8,393 nucleotides of DNA from Planctomycetaceae bacterium (GTDB taxonomy: Bacteria; Planctomycetota; Phycisphaerae; Phycisphaerales; SM1A02), in NCBI GenBank assembly GCA_947474205.1, contig CANJIC010000078.1, positions 1 to 8,393 of the forward strand, read 5' to 3'. Position numbers and translations under genes: made by a program. Positions 1 through 7,018 of this stretch are shown here, in pieces (position 1 is the first letter of the stretch; every line of letters starts with the position of its first letter). Under the pieces are notes generated by a model. It did no database searches. It had not been told where the DNA came from and saw only the letters and a list, made by a program, of their open reading frames with translations.

Positions 1-2
1 CC

Positions 3-1865
3 GCTTCCGCACCCACTTCCGCACCCACCAACTCCGCCATCTTGCGCGAGGCCTTTGACGCCATTCAAACATTCCGCGACCGCGAGGATCCAATGGAGGC
101 GATCGCCAATGGAAGACCAGGCGACGCGTTTCGAATTAGCGATCACAGTGCCGCCGCCATCGCGCGCCGTGATAAGGAAACAATTGGTTTATTGAAGGCG
201 TTGCAAAGTGTGCAGCGCGATGGGTTGAGCGACGCCGAAACGCTTGATCTTGATCTTGTCATTCGCGATCTCTCTTTGGATATACAGGCGCAAAAATTTC
301 TTGGACACTTGCTTGTGATTGGTCCGCTTGGCGGGCCGCAACAATCCATCGCGCAAATGTGCGATCGAATGCCGTTTGAGCGCGTCACTGATCTGCAAGC
401 GCACGCCGCGCGCTTGGAGCAAGTGCCCAAGCAATTGGCCGACGATCTGGCGCTGCTGCAGGATGGGTTGCGCCAACACATCACGCCCGCCAAGGTGATT
501 TTGCAGGGAATTGACGCGCAATTTGCGGCCATGATCGCTGGAAAGTTGGACACGCTACGCGCTCCGTTTCTGCGCGAGTACCCCGACATGACGCCAGAGA
601 TGCGCGCGCAATTGTTGGAGCGCGCGGACAAGGCGATTGAAAAAATTCTGGCGGCTATGGTGGCCATGCGCGACTTCATTCGCGATACATACGTGCCGCA
701 GTGCCGCGACGATATTGCCTGCGCGGCTTTGCCCAATGGTCAAGAGTGGTACGCGTTTCGATTGAAGCAACAAACCACCACCACGCTTTCGCCGCAAGAC
801 ATTCACGCGATTGGCTTGGCCGAGGTGGCGCGCATTCACGCCGAGATGTTGGTTGTGATTCGAAAGACAGATTGGTTTTCCAAGGACGCCGCGCTTGCGG
901 CGCTGAGTGATGACGAAGTCTTCGCGCGCTTCACCGCGTACTTGCGCGGCGACGCGCGATTCTATTTTCAAAGCGCCGAGGAATTGCTGCGCGGCTACCG
1001 CGACATTTGCAAACAAATCGACGCGCACTTGCCTGAGTTGTTTGGAAAGTTGCCGCGCTTGACCTACGGCGTGCGCGAGATTCCGCGCTTCATGGCGCCC
1101 AGTCAAACTACTGCGTATTACCAACAAGGCAGCATTGATTCAGGCAATCCAGGCTGGTTTTATGCCAACACGTTCGCTCTGAATCAGCGGCCCAAATATG
1201 AAATGATTCCGCTGGCGTTGCATGAAGCGGTGCCGGGGCACCATTTGCAAATCGCGCTCACGCAGGAATTGCCGCAGCGCCACTCGCTTCGACGCGACAT
1301 GGGCTTCACGGCGTTTGTGGAAGGCTGGGCCCTGTACGCGGAGCGTCTTGGCATGGACATGAAATTGTTCGACGATCCATACGACGACTTTGGCCGCTTG
1401 CTGTATGAAATGTGGCGCTCATGTCGGCTTGTGGTGGATACTGGAATGCATGCGCTTGGTTGGAGCCGCGATCAAGCCGTGACGTTCATGCGCGCTAACA
1501 CCGCGCTGAGCGAGTTGAACATTGACCGCGAAGTGGATCGATACATCAGTTGGCCAGGGCAAGCGTGCGCCTACAAATTGGGCGAGCTGGAAATTCGCCG
1601 CCTGCGCGCAAGCGCTGAGAAGGAACTTGCAAACACATTTAACGTGCGCGCCTTTCATGACGCGCTGCTGTGCGATGGCGCCCTGCCGCTTGATGTGCTT
1701 AGCGCGCGCATGACAACCTGGATCGCGGCGCGCAAAAGTGAAATGCCGATTCAGAAACCAGGTCAGAGCACGTCGCTCAACGTGCCCGCTGCAGTGTCGC
1801 CCCCAGACGATCGTCCCGCGCAAAAAAACATTCAAATTCCTGCGCAAACTAAGCCGATTTTGTAA
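3..1865 (+). CDS. DUF885 family metallopeptidase-like protein, 5'-partial
   Basis: The frame is open to the left edge, so the true start and probably a signal peptide lie outside the window; a TTG at 42 is the first start-like codon but nothing supports it. The 620 visible residues match the DUF885 family (PF05960), whose members resemble zinc metallopeptidases. The zinc-site motif HEAVPGHH is encoded at 1221-1244 and the family's second acidic element, EGWALYAE, at 1320-1343, so both expected metal-ligand regions are intact. Many relatives are secreted or lipid-anchored; the Ser-Ala-Pro-Thr-rich segment at the left edge looks like a linker following an export signal, which is inference. The last 35 or so residues are Pro/Gln-rich and probably disordered. 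Substrate is unknown; peptidase activity is inferred from the fold. It ends in TAA at 1863-1865 and converges on the hydrolase gene. Confidence 0.9.
   Translation, partial: ASAPTSAPTNSAILREAFDAIQTFRDREDPMEAIANGRPGDAFRISDHSAAAIARRDKETIGLLKALQSVQRDGLSDAETLDLDLVIRDLSLDIQAQKFLGHLLVIGPLGGPQQSIAQMCDRMPFERVTDLQAHAARLEQVPKQLADDLALLQDGLRQHITPAKVILQGIDAQFAAMIAGKLDTLRAPFLREYPDMTPEMRAQLLERADKAIEKILAAMVAMRDFIRDTYVPQCRDDIACAALPNGQEWYAFRLKQQTTTTLSPQDIHAIGLAEVARIHAEMLVVIRKTDWFSKDAALAALSDDEVFARFTAYLRGDARFYFQSAEELLRGYRDICKQIDAHLPELFGKLPRLTYGVREIPRFMAPSQTTAYYQQGSIDSGNPGWFYANTFALNQRPKYEMIPLALHEAVPGHHLQIALTQELPQRHSLRRDMGFTAFVEGWALYAERLGMDMKLFDDPYDDFGRLLYEMWRSCRLVVDTGMHALGWSRDQAVTFMRANTALSELNIDREVDRYISWPGQACAYKLGELEIRRLRASAEKELANTFNVRAFHDALLCDGALPLDVLSARMTTWIAARKSEMPIQKPGQSTSLNVPAAVSPPDDRPAQKNIQIPAQTKPIL
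4..27 (+). repeat. Two copies of a 12-bp coding repeat
   Basis: CTTCCGCACCCA occurs at 4-15 and again at 16-27. Being a multiple of three, it encodes a repeated Ser-Ala-Pro-Thr within the DUF885 protein, a typical flexible linker. The repeat may extend beyond the left edge. Confidence 0.7.
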
Positions 1866-1880
1866 CATGCACACAAGACG

Positions 1881-1971
1881 TTGGCGCGCAATGTTGGCGA
1901 GCAATGTTGGCGAGCAATGTTGGCGCTCAATGTTGGCGCTCAATGTTGGCGCTCAATGTTGGCGCGCAATA
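1881..1971. repeat. Seven-copy 13-bp tandem repeat between convergent genes
   Basis: Seven head-to-tail units of TTGGCGnnCAATG run without interruption; only the last base of copy 7 (A for G) departs from the frame sequence. The variable dinucleotide at unit positions 7-8 reads CG, AG, AG, CT, CT, CT, CG from left to right. The array begins 15 bp after the DUF885 stop codon and ends on the base before the reverse-strand stop codon of the hydrolase, so it fills the gap and touches neither reading frame. A 13-bp period argues against coding use. CAA and TTG flanking each junction (CAATGTTG) can pair, so the transcript could form short hairpins on either strand. Function is unknown: a bidirectional terminator, a protein-binding array or simple slippage DNA are all possible. 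Confidence 0.95.
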
Positions 1972-2631
1972 CTATCGCAGAAACGGATTGCTTCGACGCT
2001 CTTTGTCAATGGTTGTGCTTGGACCGTGACCAGGATAAATCGCCGTATCGCCTGGCAATGTCATAAGCACATCTTTGATGGACTGCATAAGCACATCGGG
2101 GTCGCTGCCGGGAAAATCGCTGCGGCCAATTGAGTTTTGAAAAAGCGTGTCGCCCACAATGGCAAACTTTTCACTGGCGCAATGCAGCGTGACGGAGCCA
2201 GGCGAATGACCGGGCGTATGTAAAACTTGAAATTGAATTCCACCTAACGAGATTTTTTGCGCGTGCGCAAGCGTGCCCGTTGGCGTGGATACGGACACGG
2301 GCTCGCCAAGAAAGAGTGACAAGTTCAGCTGCGGATCTTGAAACCACTCGTGTTCAAGCGCGTGCGCCAACACGGGAATTTTTGGAAACATGGCGCGAAC
2401 TTGGTCCACGCCAGCGATGTGATCGGCGTGCGCGTGCGTAAGTAGAATGGCCTCGGCTTTCAAACCCCTGTCGCGCAAGAAGTTCAACAATGGTTCAGGA
2501 GACTCGCCTGGGTCAACCACCCAACATGCAGAAACACTGGTTTGCCTGTCGTTTGCAGGCACTTCCACCACATACGCGTTGGTTTGGCAGCGACCCAATT
2601 CAAAGGCGTGAAGTTTGAAGGTTGAATCCAT
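1972..2631 (-). CDS. Metallo-beta-lactamase-fold hydrolase, glyoxalase II-like
   Basis: A 219-residue, full-length single-domain enzyme of the metallo-beta-lactamase fold. All metal ligands are present: THAHADH (H66, H68, D70, H71), TPGHSPG (H142), GDTLF (D161) and PGHGPST (H202). The segment GDTLFQNSIGRSDFPG and the ending NPFLR are hallmarks of the small glyoxalase II-like group (YcbL type), which usually lack the C-terminal glutathione-binding domain of true GloB. Likely role: cytoplasmic hydrolysis of a thioester such as S-lactoylglutathione or an analogue; the substrate is inferred. The ATG at 2629-2631 is chosen because the protein then begins with the family's usual first strand. The frame stays open back to 2805, but that extension is antisense to the lipoprotein gene and matches nothing. 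A TATATG box 7 nt upstream suggests a leaderless mRNA. Confidence 0.9.
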   Translation of the reverse strand: MDSTFKLHAFELGRCQTNAYVVEVPANDRQTSVSACWVVDPGESPEPLLNFLRDRGLKAEAILLTHAHADHIAGVDQVRAMFPKIPVLAHALEHEWFQDPQLNLSLFLGEPVSVSTPTGTLAHAQKISLGGIQFQVLHTPGHSPGSVTLHCASEKFAIVGDTLFQNSIGRSDFPGSDPDVLMQSIKDVLMTLPGDTAIYPGHGPSTTIDKERRSNPFLR

Positions 2632-2638
2632 GCGCAAC

Positions 2639-2646
2639 CATATACT
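2639..2646. promoter_or_regulatory. Putative overlapping divergent -10 boxes
   Basis: The octamer CATATACT contains TATATG on the minus strand (2644-2639) and TATACT on the plus strand (2641-2646). Each lies exactly 7 nt from a start codon: the hydrolase ATG at 2631 and the lipoprotein GTG at 2654. That geometry fits transcription starting at or near the first codon in both directions. I see no convincing -35 element on either side, so this is a pattern-based inference. Confidence 0.45.
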
Positions 2647-2653
2647 GCCCGCC

Positions 2654-3526
2654 GTGAAATGCAATGCGAAATTGTGGCTTGAAAATATTTTGCCTAGATA
2701 TATTTCGCTTGGAATTATTTCGCTAGTCAGCTGGATCGTGCTGGCCAGTTGCGAATCTATGTCGAGCGATTTCGCAAACCTGTCAAGTTCTTTTTCGCCG
2801 CCCACACCAGCCCAAGCCGCGCAGTGGGCGCTTGATCCATACGACGCGGAAAATCAGCGCCGCGGAACCGTGTTGTTAGCCAACGCGCCGTGGGGTGGAA
2901 GCCCCGCGTATCTCAGCATGTATCGACTGTATGTGGAGGACAACGCGGATCCACTTGTGAAGGCCAGCGCGCTTGACGCTTTGGCGCGCCACGGCGAAGT
3001 GGCCGACGCCGATTTGATTAGCAAACAATTGCAAAATAAAAATATCCAAGTGAGGGTGGCCGCGGCAAAAGCATTGCAAAGAATTCACGACCCCAAAGTC
3101 ACGGCTATTCTCTGCTCGCGTGGCACCGACGAGAACGAAGATTCATCGGTGCGGATTGAGGTGGCCATTGCGCTTGGTCAATACGCCGCCGATGATTCAT
3201 TTCAAGCACTGTGCGCCATGATTGATCAGCGCGAATTGGCAGTGAATTTGGCTGCCAATGACTCGCTTCGACTTTTAACTGACCATGATTTCGCGCTTGA
3301 TCGGCGCTTGTGGTTGAGTTGGTATCGCGCCGACAAAAAACCATTTCGCAAGGAGTTGCAATATCTCTATCCAACCTATCAACGAGAAAAAGGTTTTTGG
3401 GATCACATTATTTTTTGGGCGCCGCTGACATTTGAGAAGCCTGGGGTTCCCGTGGGAATGGACGAGTCCAAGTTGGCCCCGTCCACCGCGCCGGAAGATT
3501 TCCAGAATCTAGGCAACACGAAATAG
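2654..3526 (+). CDS. HEAT-repeat lipoprotein
   Basis: About 290 residues. The N-terminus carries a lipoprotein signal: a basic residue (LPRY), a hydrophobic run (ISLGIISLVSWIV) and a lipobox LASC with the acylated cysteine at 33, encoded at 2750-2752, so the protein is probably membrane-anchored outside the cytoplasm. Residues 100-205 contain helical HEAT-like repeats (PLVKASALDALARHG, IQVRVAAAKALQRI, SSVRIEVAIALGQY), a scaffold for protein contacts. A conserved-looking tail follows (LRLLTDHDFALDRRLWLSWY, then KGFWDHIIFW), which I recall from planctomycete HEAT proteins. No catalytic motif is visible. Start choice is uncertain: GTG 2654 sits 7 nt after a TATACT box; ATG 2630 would overlap the divergent hydrolase's start codon by two bases; TTG 2690 would give a shorter, classical signal. 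The MATE gene follows after 17 bp, suggesting one transcript. Confidence 0.8.
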   Translation: MKCNAKLWLENILPRYISLGIISLVSWIVLASCESMSSDFANLSSSFSPPTPAQAAQWALDPYDAENQRRGTVLLANAPWGGSPAYLSMYRLYVEDNADPLVKASALDALARHGEVADADLISKQLQNKNIQVRVAAAKALQRIHDPKVTAILCSRGTDENEDSSVRIEVAIALGQYAADDSFQALCAMIDQRELAVNLAANDSLRLLTDHDFALDRRLWLSWYRADKKPFRKELQYLYPTYQREKGFWDHIIFWAPLTFEKPGVPVGMDESKLAPSTAPEDFQNLGNTK

Positions 3527-3543
3527 CGAAAGCGGTTTGAGTC

Positions 3544-5106
3544 ATGAAGTCAACAGATCAATTTGAACGCGCCGCGGTTGCGGACAAGAATGTTCCTTTG
3601 TCCGCGATCGGTCCAGACGATCCCGCCGATGGATTGATGGCCGTGGCGGAAGTGGATGCGGACGCCATTGAAGATGGACAGATTCGCGCCGGCCGTTTGG
3701 CGGGCAAGAGCATGTGGGCGGCGATTTGGATTTTGTCGCTTCCAATTTTGCTGCAGCAACTTATGGCGGCGTGCGTGGGATTGGTTGACAAAATTCTCGC
3801 CGGACATTTGCCAGGAAAAATTGTCGTGCCAGCCATGGACGGCATTGGAGTTGGAACCTATGTGGGTTGGTTCACGGGCATCGCGCTTGCTGGCTTAGGC
3901 GTGGGCGGACAAGCCATTATCGCGCGCTCCATGGGAAGCGGAAATAAAAAAGACGCGCATGATGCGCTGGGAGCAAGCGTGACCTTGGGCGTTGTATGGG
4001 GCGCACTGGTTGGCGTGATCATGTGGTTGTTGGCCGCGCCACTGTGCGCAATTTCCGGATTGACACCCGAGGCGTCGGCGCATTGCACAACCTATGTCAC
4101 GGTGATCGCATGGAGCATGCCCTTCTGCGGCGTGATGACCGTTGGCGGTTTGTGCTTGCACGGCGCGGGTGAAACCGCCAAGCCTTCGTGGATTTCCATC
4201 GGCATCAATGTCATCAATCTTGTGGCAAGTTGGATGTTGTCCGGTGTGGTGATTCGCTACGGCGAACACATTGTGCCCGCGCCGCTTTCGATCAATCCAG
4301 AAACATGGGGCGTGTGGGGAATTGCGGCGGGAACTTCGCTGAGTTACATGGCCGGCGGAATTGCCACCGTGTGGGTGATGGCCGCGGGCGTGAAAGATTT
4401 GCGCTTGGAAAAGCGCGCGCTGAAACCAACGCGCAAAATCATGTGGCGCATTGCGCGCTTGGGTATTCCAAATTTCTTCGAGGGACTTGCCATGTGGAGC
4501 GCCAGTTTATTTTTAATGGGATTCATTGGCGATATCGCGCGTGGCGCAACTGGCTTGGAGCCGCGCCAAGGTTTAATCGGCGCGCACATGATCACCGTGC
4601 AATGGGAGGCGTTCTCATTTCTTCCGGGCTTCGCCATGGGAACCGCGGCGGGCGCGCTGGCTGGACAATATTTAGGCGCGCGCAATCCACTGATGGCGCG
4701 CAAAGCGATTTGGGCGTGCACTTTTATTGGCATGATTCTCATGGGTTCGATGGGAATTATTTTTATCACTCAAGGCAGAGTGCTTGCGTCGATTATTTCA
4801 GACCAAGCGGTGCATTTGGAGGAGGTTCCAAAATTATTGCTGGCCTGCGGCGTCGTGCAAGTGTTCTTTGCGCTGTGCATGACCGTGCGCCAAGGCTTGC
4901 GTGGCGTGGGCGATGTGAAATGGATTTTGGGAATTACGGTGGGCAGTATTTATTTGTTGCGCTTGCCGCTGGCATGGGCGCTTGGCGTGTGGATGGGCTA
5001 CGGACTTGCCGGAATTTGGTGGGGTCTGAGCATTGAGATGGCAGTACGCGGGCTGTTGTTCCTGGCGCGCTTTCATTATGGCAACTGGCAAAAATTGCGG
5101 GTGTGA
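3544..5106 (+). CDS. MATE family efflux transporter
   Basis: A 520-residue integral membrane protein of the MATE family (MatE, PF01554), which exports cationic drugs or metabolites in exchange for Na+ or H+. Two homologous six-helix halves are visible: the first from about residue 58 (ILSLPILLQQLMAA) with the loop GGQAIIARSMGSG at 121-133 and GAGETAKPSW at 207-216; the second from about 300 (IARLGIPNFFEG), with GQYLGARNPLMARKAI at 374-389 and RGVGDVKWIL at 453-462. These duplicated loop signatures are diagnostic. Before the first helix lies a roughly 55-residue, acidic, probably disordered cytoplasmic extension, which explains the length above the usual 440-480. Substrate cannot be read from sequence. 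The ATG at 3544 lies 17 bp after the lipoprotein stop with no clear Shine-Dalgarno, so it is probably translated from the same mRNA. Confidence 0.93.
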   Translation: MKSTDQFERAAVADKNVPLSAIGPDDPADGLMAVAEVDADAIEDGQIRAGRLAGKSMWAAIWILSLPILLQQLMAACVGLVDKILAGHLPGKIVVPAMDGIGVGTYVGWFTGIALAGLGVGGQAIIARSMGSGNKKDAHDALGASVTLGVVWGALVGVIMWLLAAPLCAISGLTPEASAHCTTYVTVIAWSMPFCGVMTVGGLCLHGAGETAKPSWISIGINVINLVASWMLSGVVIRYGEHIVPAPLSINPETWGVWGIAAGTSLSYMAGGIATVWVMAAGVKDLRLEKRALKPTRKIMWRIARLGIPNFFEGLAMWSASLFLMGFIGDIARGATGLEPRQGLIGAHMITVQWEAFSFLPGFAMGTAAGALAGQYLGARNPLMARKAIWACTFIGMILMGSMGIIFITQGRVLASIISDQAVHLEEVPKLLLACGVVQVFFALCMTVRQGLRGVGDVKWILGITVGSIYLLRLPLAWALGVWMGYGLAGIWWGLSIEMAVRGLLFLARFHYGNWQKLRV

Positions 5107-5141
5107 TTGCCTTTGCAATTCTTATGGAAGATTTCCACACG

Positions 5142-5167
5142 CGCTTGAACACAATTCCATTCAAGCG
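5142..5167. terminator. Candidate stem-loop between convergent genes
   Basis: CGCTTGAA (5142-5149) and TTCAAGCG (5160-5167) form a perfect 8-bp stem with a 10-nt loop, 35 bp after the MATE stop codon and between two convergent genes. Position favours a shared terminator, but neither strand has a T-run after the stem, so it does not fit a standard intrinsic terminator. Confidence 0.35.
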
Positions 5168-5203
5168 AATTGCATCACCACATTGTTTGGCGCAACATGC
5201 CCA

Positions 5204-5215
5204 TTGCAATTGCAA
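5204..5215. repeat. Perfect 12-bp palindrome
   Basis: TTGCAATTGCAA reads identically on both strands, 7 bp beyond the end of the zinc-ribbon gene. It could be a site for a dimeric protein or chance in an AT-richer gap. Apart from this and the hairpin at 5142-5167, I see nothing in the 115-bp gap 5107-5221. Confidence 0.5.
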
Positions 5216-5221
5216 ACTGCG

Positions 5222-6094
5222 TCAACGTGCGGCGATGATGGATGGTGATTGTTGCGCGGACTTCCAGCGCAACTTTTCTGGAACTTCCCTGCCGCACTCC
5301 GGGCAATTCACGCCAGTGAGTTTGTGCAGCAAGTAGCCGCACTCGCAGCGCGGTTCGTCGCACTCAATATGAATGGCCAATTTGCAATGTGGGCATGCGC
5401 CGTGACCCAAGGGCAATTGGATCACATCTGCGCAGCGCGGGCAATTCATGCTGACTTTCATGCGCTCGGAAAAAGTCTCCGGCAACTTCGCAGATTTTTC
5501 TTTTTCAATAGAAGCCAGAATGGCGCTGGCGATGTGACTGGCCAACGCGATCAATGCGGCGATGGCGCCAAGTTGCCAAGGAATCACTTTCCATATCTCG
5601 TTGAAAAAATCCTGGAATCTTTGGGACGCCACCGTAGCCATAAGGAGCAAGGCGCCCACAATGGCAAGCCCCACTGCGACCGAGCGAATAGAGCGGCCCA
5701 ACGTTTTTTTTAATCCAAGACGCAAGAGAAACATGCAATCGGTCACCACCCCCACAAAGACCGTCGCGCAAATCACTGGTTTGTACATGCCATCCGCGTC
5801 AAAATTGAACCAGCGCGACCAATTCCAAATGCTGGAAATAAAAACAGAAACTAAAAAGAGATTGCACAACCAACTACTCACGGCGAAAAATTTCTGCCAC
5901 GGCGCGCGCGTCCAAAGCCAGAAATGTAGGCGCGCAAAAATCAATCCAACAATGATCACCACCATTGTTCCAAGCGCCCGGCCGGCCATTGTTGACGAGG
6001 CAAGAATGGCGTACACGCCAAGAGCAAACATGAGCACAAGAATTGAAAGCGAGAAGCGATTGAAGACCGAGGCAATGGCGCGGTTGCGCATCAT
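5222..6094 (-). CDS. Six-helix membrane protein with C-terminal zinc ribbons, function unknown
   Basis: A 290-residue protein I cannot assign to a named family. About six hydrophobic segments lie near residues 14-34, 40-61, 70-91, 105-125, 139-156 and 172-194. After them comes a soluble tail with nine cysteines: C218PRC221 with C234PHC237 forms one zinc ribbon, and C250EC252 with C264PECG forms a second; C245 is spare. Such tails usually bind zinc structurally or contact protein or nucleic acid; similar tails (PRCECGYLL...CPECG) occur, from memory, in planctomycete membrane proteins. The ATG at 6094 is chosen over TTG 6097 and ATG 6091 because it forms TGATG with the aminotransferase stop, with GGAAG four bases upstream, implying translational coupling. 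Co-expression does not show a role in amino-acid metabolism; the pairing may only reflect genome packing. Confidence 0.8.
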   Translation of the reverse strand: MMRNRAIASVFNRFSLSILVLMFALGVYAILASSTMAGRALGTMVVIIVGLIFARLHFWLWTRAPWQKFFAVSSWLCNLFLVSVFISSIWNWSRWFNFDADGMYKPVICATVFVGVVTDCMFLLRLGLKKTLGRSIRSVAVGLAIVGALLLMATVASQRFQDFFNEIWKVIPWQLGAIAALIALASHIASAILASIEKEKSAKLPETFSERMKVSMNCPRCADVIQLPLGHGACPHCKLAIHIECDEPRCECGYLLHKLTGVNCPECGREVPEKLRWKSAQQSPSIIAAR

Positions 6095-6987
6095 CAATCT
6101 TCCGGGGCGTTCACTTGCACGCGCTTCTTGAAATCCGCAGCCAGTTTGTGCGTAAGCGGACCAACTTTGCCAGAGCCAATCTTCTTGCCGTCGATGCTTG
6201 AAACACCAATGATTTCCGCGGCGGTTCCTGTTAAAAACACCTCGTCAGCCGCGAAGACATCTTTCAACAACATGGGATTCTCAATCACCTTCATGCCGGC
6301 GGCGGGCGCCAACGTGTCAATGACAAAGCGGCGCGTGACGCCGCGCAAAATCCCAGCGCTCACTGGCGGCGTGTGAAGAACGCCATCCTTGATGATGAAA
6401 ATATTGTCGCCCGTGCACTCGCTGACTTCGCCGTTCAAGTTCAACATGATGGCCTCATGCATGCCGGCGTCAATGGCTTCCACCTTGGCAAGAATGTTGT
6501 TGAGATAATTCAAACTCTTGAGCGCGGGATCAAGGCACACGGCCGGAATGCGCGGGCGCTTGGCCACGATGATGGGCATGCCCTGCTCGTACATTTCTGG
6601 CGGATACAAATGAATGCGATCGACAATGATGATGGTGCTTGAGCGTGGACAATGATTTGGATTCAATCCAAGCGAACCTTTGCCGCGCGAAACCACCAGG
6701 CGAATGTAGCCATCCTTTAAACCGCTGCGAGTGACCGCGTCGCGCACGGCTTGAGCCATTTGCGCGCGATCCTGCACAGACTTTAGGCGAATTTCCGCGG
6801 CGCCGCCATAAAGGCGCTCCAAATGCGAGGCCAACTTGAAGACTTTGCCGCCGTACATGCGAATGCCCTCAAAAATGCCGTCGCCATAGAGAAATCCGTG
6901 GTCATACACGCTGATCATGGCCTCATCGGGCGCCATAAATTTGCCATCAATGTAGACCACGGGACCGGGTTGAATCAAAGTTGTCAT
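6094..6987 (-). CDS. ilvE: Branched-chain amino-acid aminotransferase (fold-type IV PLP enzyme)
   Basis: A full-length 297-residue class IV aminotransferase. It transfers the amino group between glutamate and the 2-oxo acids of leucine, isoleucine and valine, in the cytoplasm, as the last step of their synthesis. Visible features: the N-terminal YDHGFLYGDGIFEGIRMY (residues 28-45); the PLP-binding lysine K157 in ALKSLNYLNNILAK; E190 in SECTGDNIF, which should contact the pyridine nitrogen; and HTPPVSAGILRGVTR near 205-219, the cofactor phosphate region. The usual SEGTGEN appears as SECTGDN. D-amino-acid aminotransferase and aminodeoxychorismate lyase share the fold; the KSLNYLNN and GILRG context favours the branched-chain enzyme. 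ATG 6987 gives the canonical start and lacks a Shine-Dalgarno. The membrane-protein gene overlaps its stop by one base, and ispH diverges 39 bp away. Confidence 0.92.
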   Translation of the reverse strand: MTTLIQPGPVVYIDGKFMAPDEAMISVYDHGFLYGDGIFEGIRMYGGKVFKLASHLERLYGGAAEIRLKSVQDRAQMAQAVRDAVTRSGLKDGYIRLVVSRGKGSLGLNPNHCPRSSTIIIVDRIHLYPPEMYEQGMPIIVAKRPRIPAVCLDPALKSLNYLNNILAKVEAIDAGMHEAIMLNLNGEVSECTGDNIFIIKDGVLHTPPVSAGILRGVTRRFVIDTLAPAAGMKVIENPMLLKDVFAADEVFLTGTAAEIIGVSSIDGKKIGSGKVGPLTHKLAADFKKRVQVNAPED

Positions 6988-6993
6988 ATGAGG

Positions 6994-7018
6994 AAGGTAC
7001 CAAGCAAATGACTATGAT
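6994..7018. promoter_or_regulatory. Compact divergent promoter region of aminotransferase and ispH
   Basis: The two start codons are only 39 bp apart (gap 6988-7026). On the plus strand TATGAT (7013-7018), one mismatch from the -10 consensus, ends 8 nt before the ispH ATG, placing transcription start at about the start codon. On the minus strand two weaker boxes are possible: TACCTT (6999-6994), 6 nt from the aminotransferase ATG, or CATAGT (7016-7011), overlapping the ispH box and giving a leader of roughly 16 nt. No good -35 element is seen at standard spacing, and the gap has no room for a riboswitch or attenuator. Confidence 0.45.

Noticed and set aside
1881..1971. Array considered as a CRISPR.
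   Set aside because: Units are 13 bp and contiguous, with no unique spacers, and no cas gene is nearby.
1738..2133. Plus-strand 131-residue reading frame, and a 61-residue one from 1881, running through the 13-bp array.
   Set aside because: They overlap the end of the DUF885 gene or run antisense to the hydrolase, and their product is mostly the repeat read out of phase (period 13 is not a multiple of three).
2632..2805. 58-residue N-terminal extension of the minus-strand hydrolase.
   Set aside because: The extra residues match no metallo-beta-lactamase feature and lie opposite the lipoprotein signal peptide; the ATG at 2631 gives the usual family start.
4188..5036. Long plus-strand frame (282 residues) inside the MATE gene, with several antisense frames of 60-200 residues elsewhere.
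   Set aside because: Shadows of real genes caused by base-composition bias; their translations are rich in Arg, His, Cys and Trp and show no family features.
5204..5215. Palindrome considered as a named operator or a recombination site.
   Set aside because: No flanking regulator, integrase or tRNA gene is present, and 12-bp AT-rich palindromes arise by chance.
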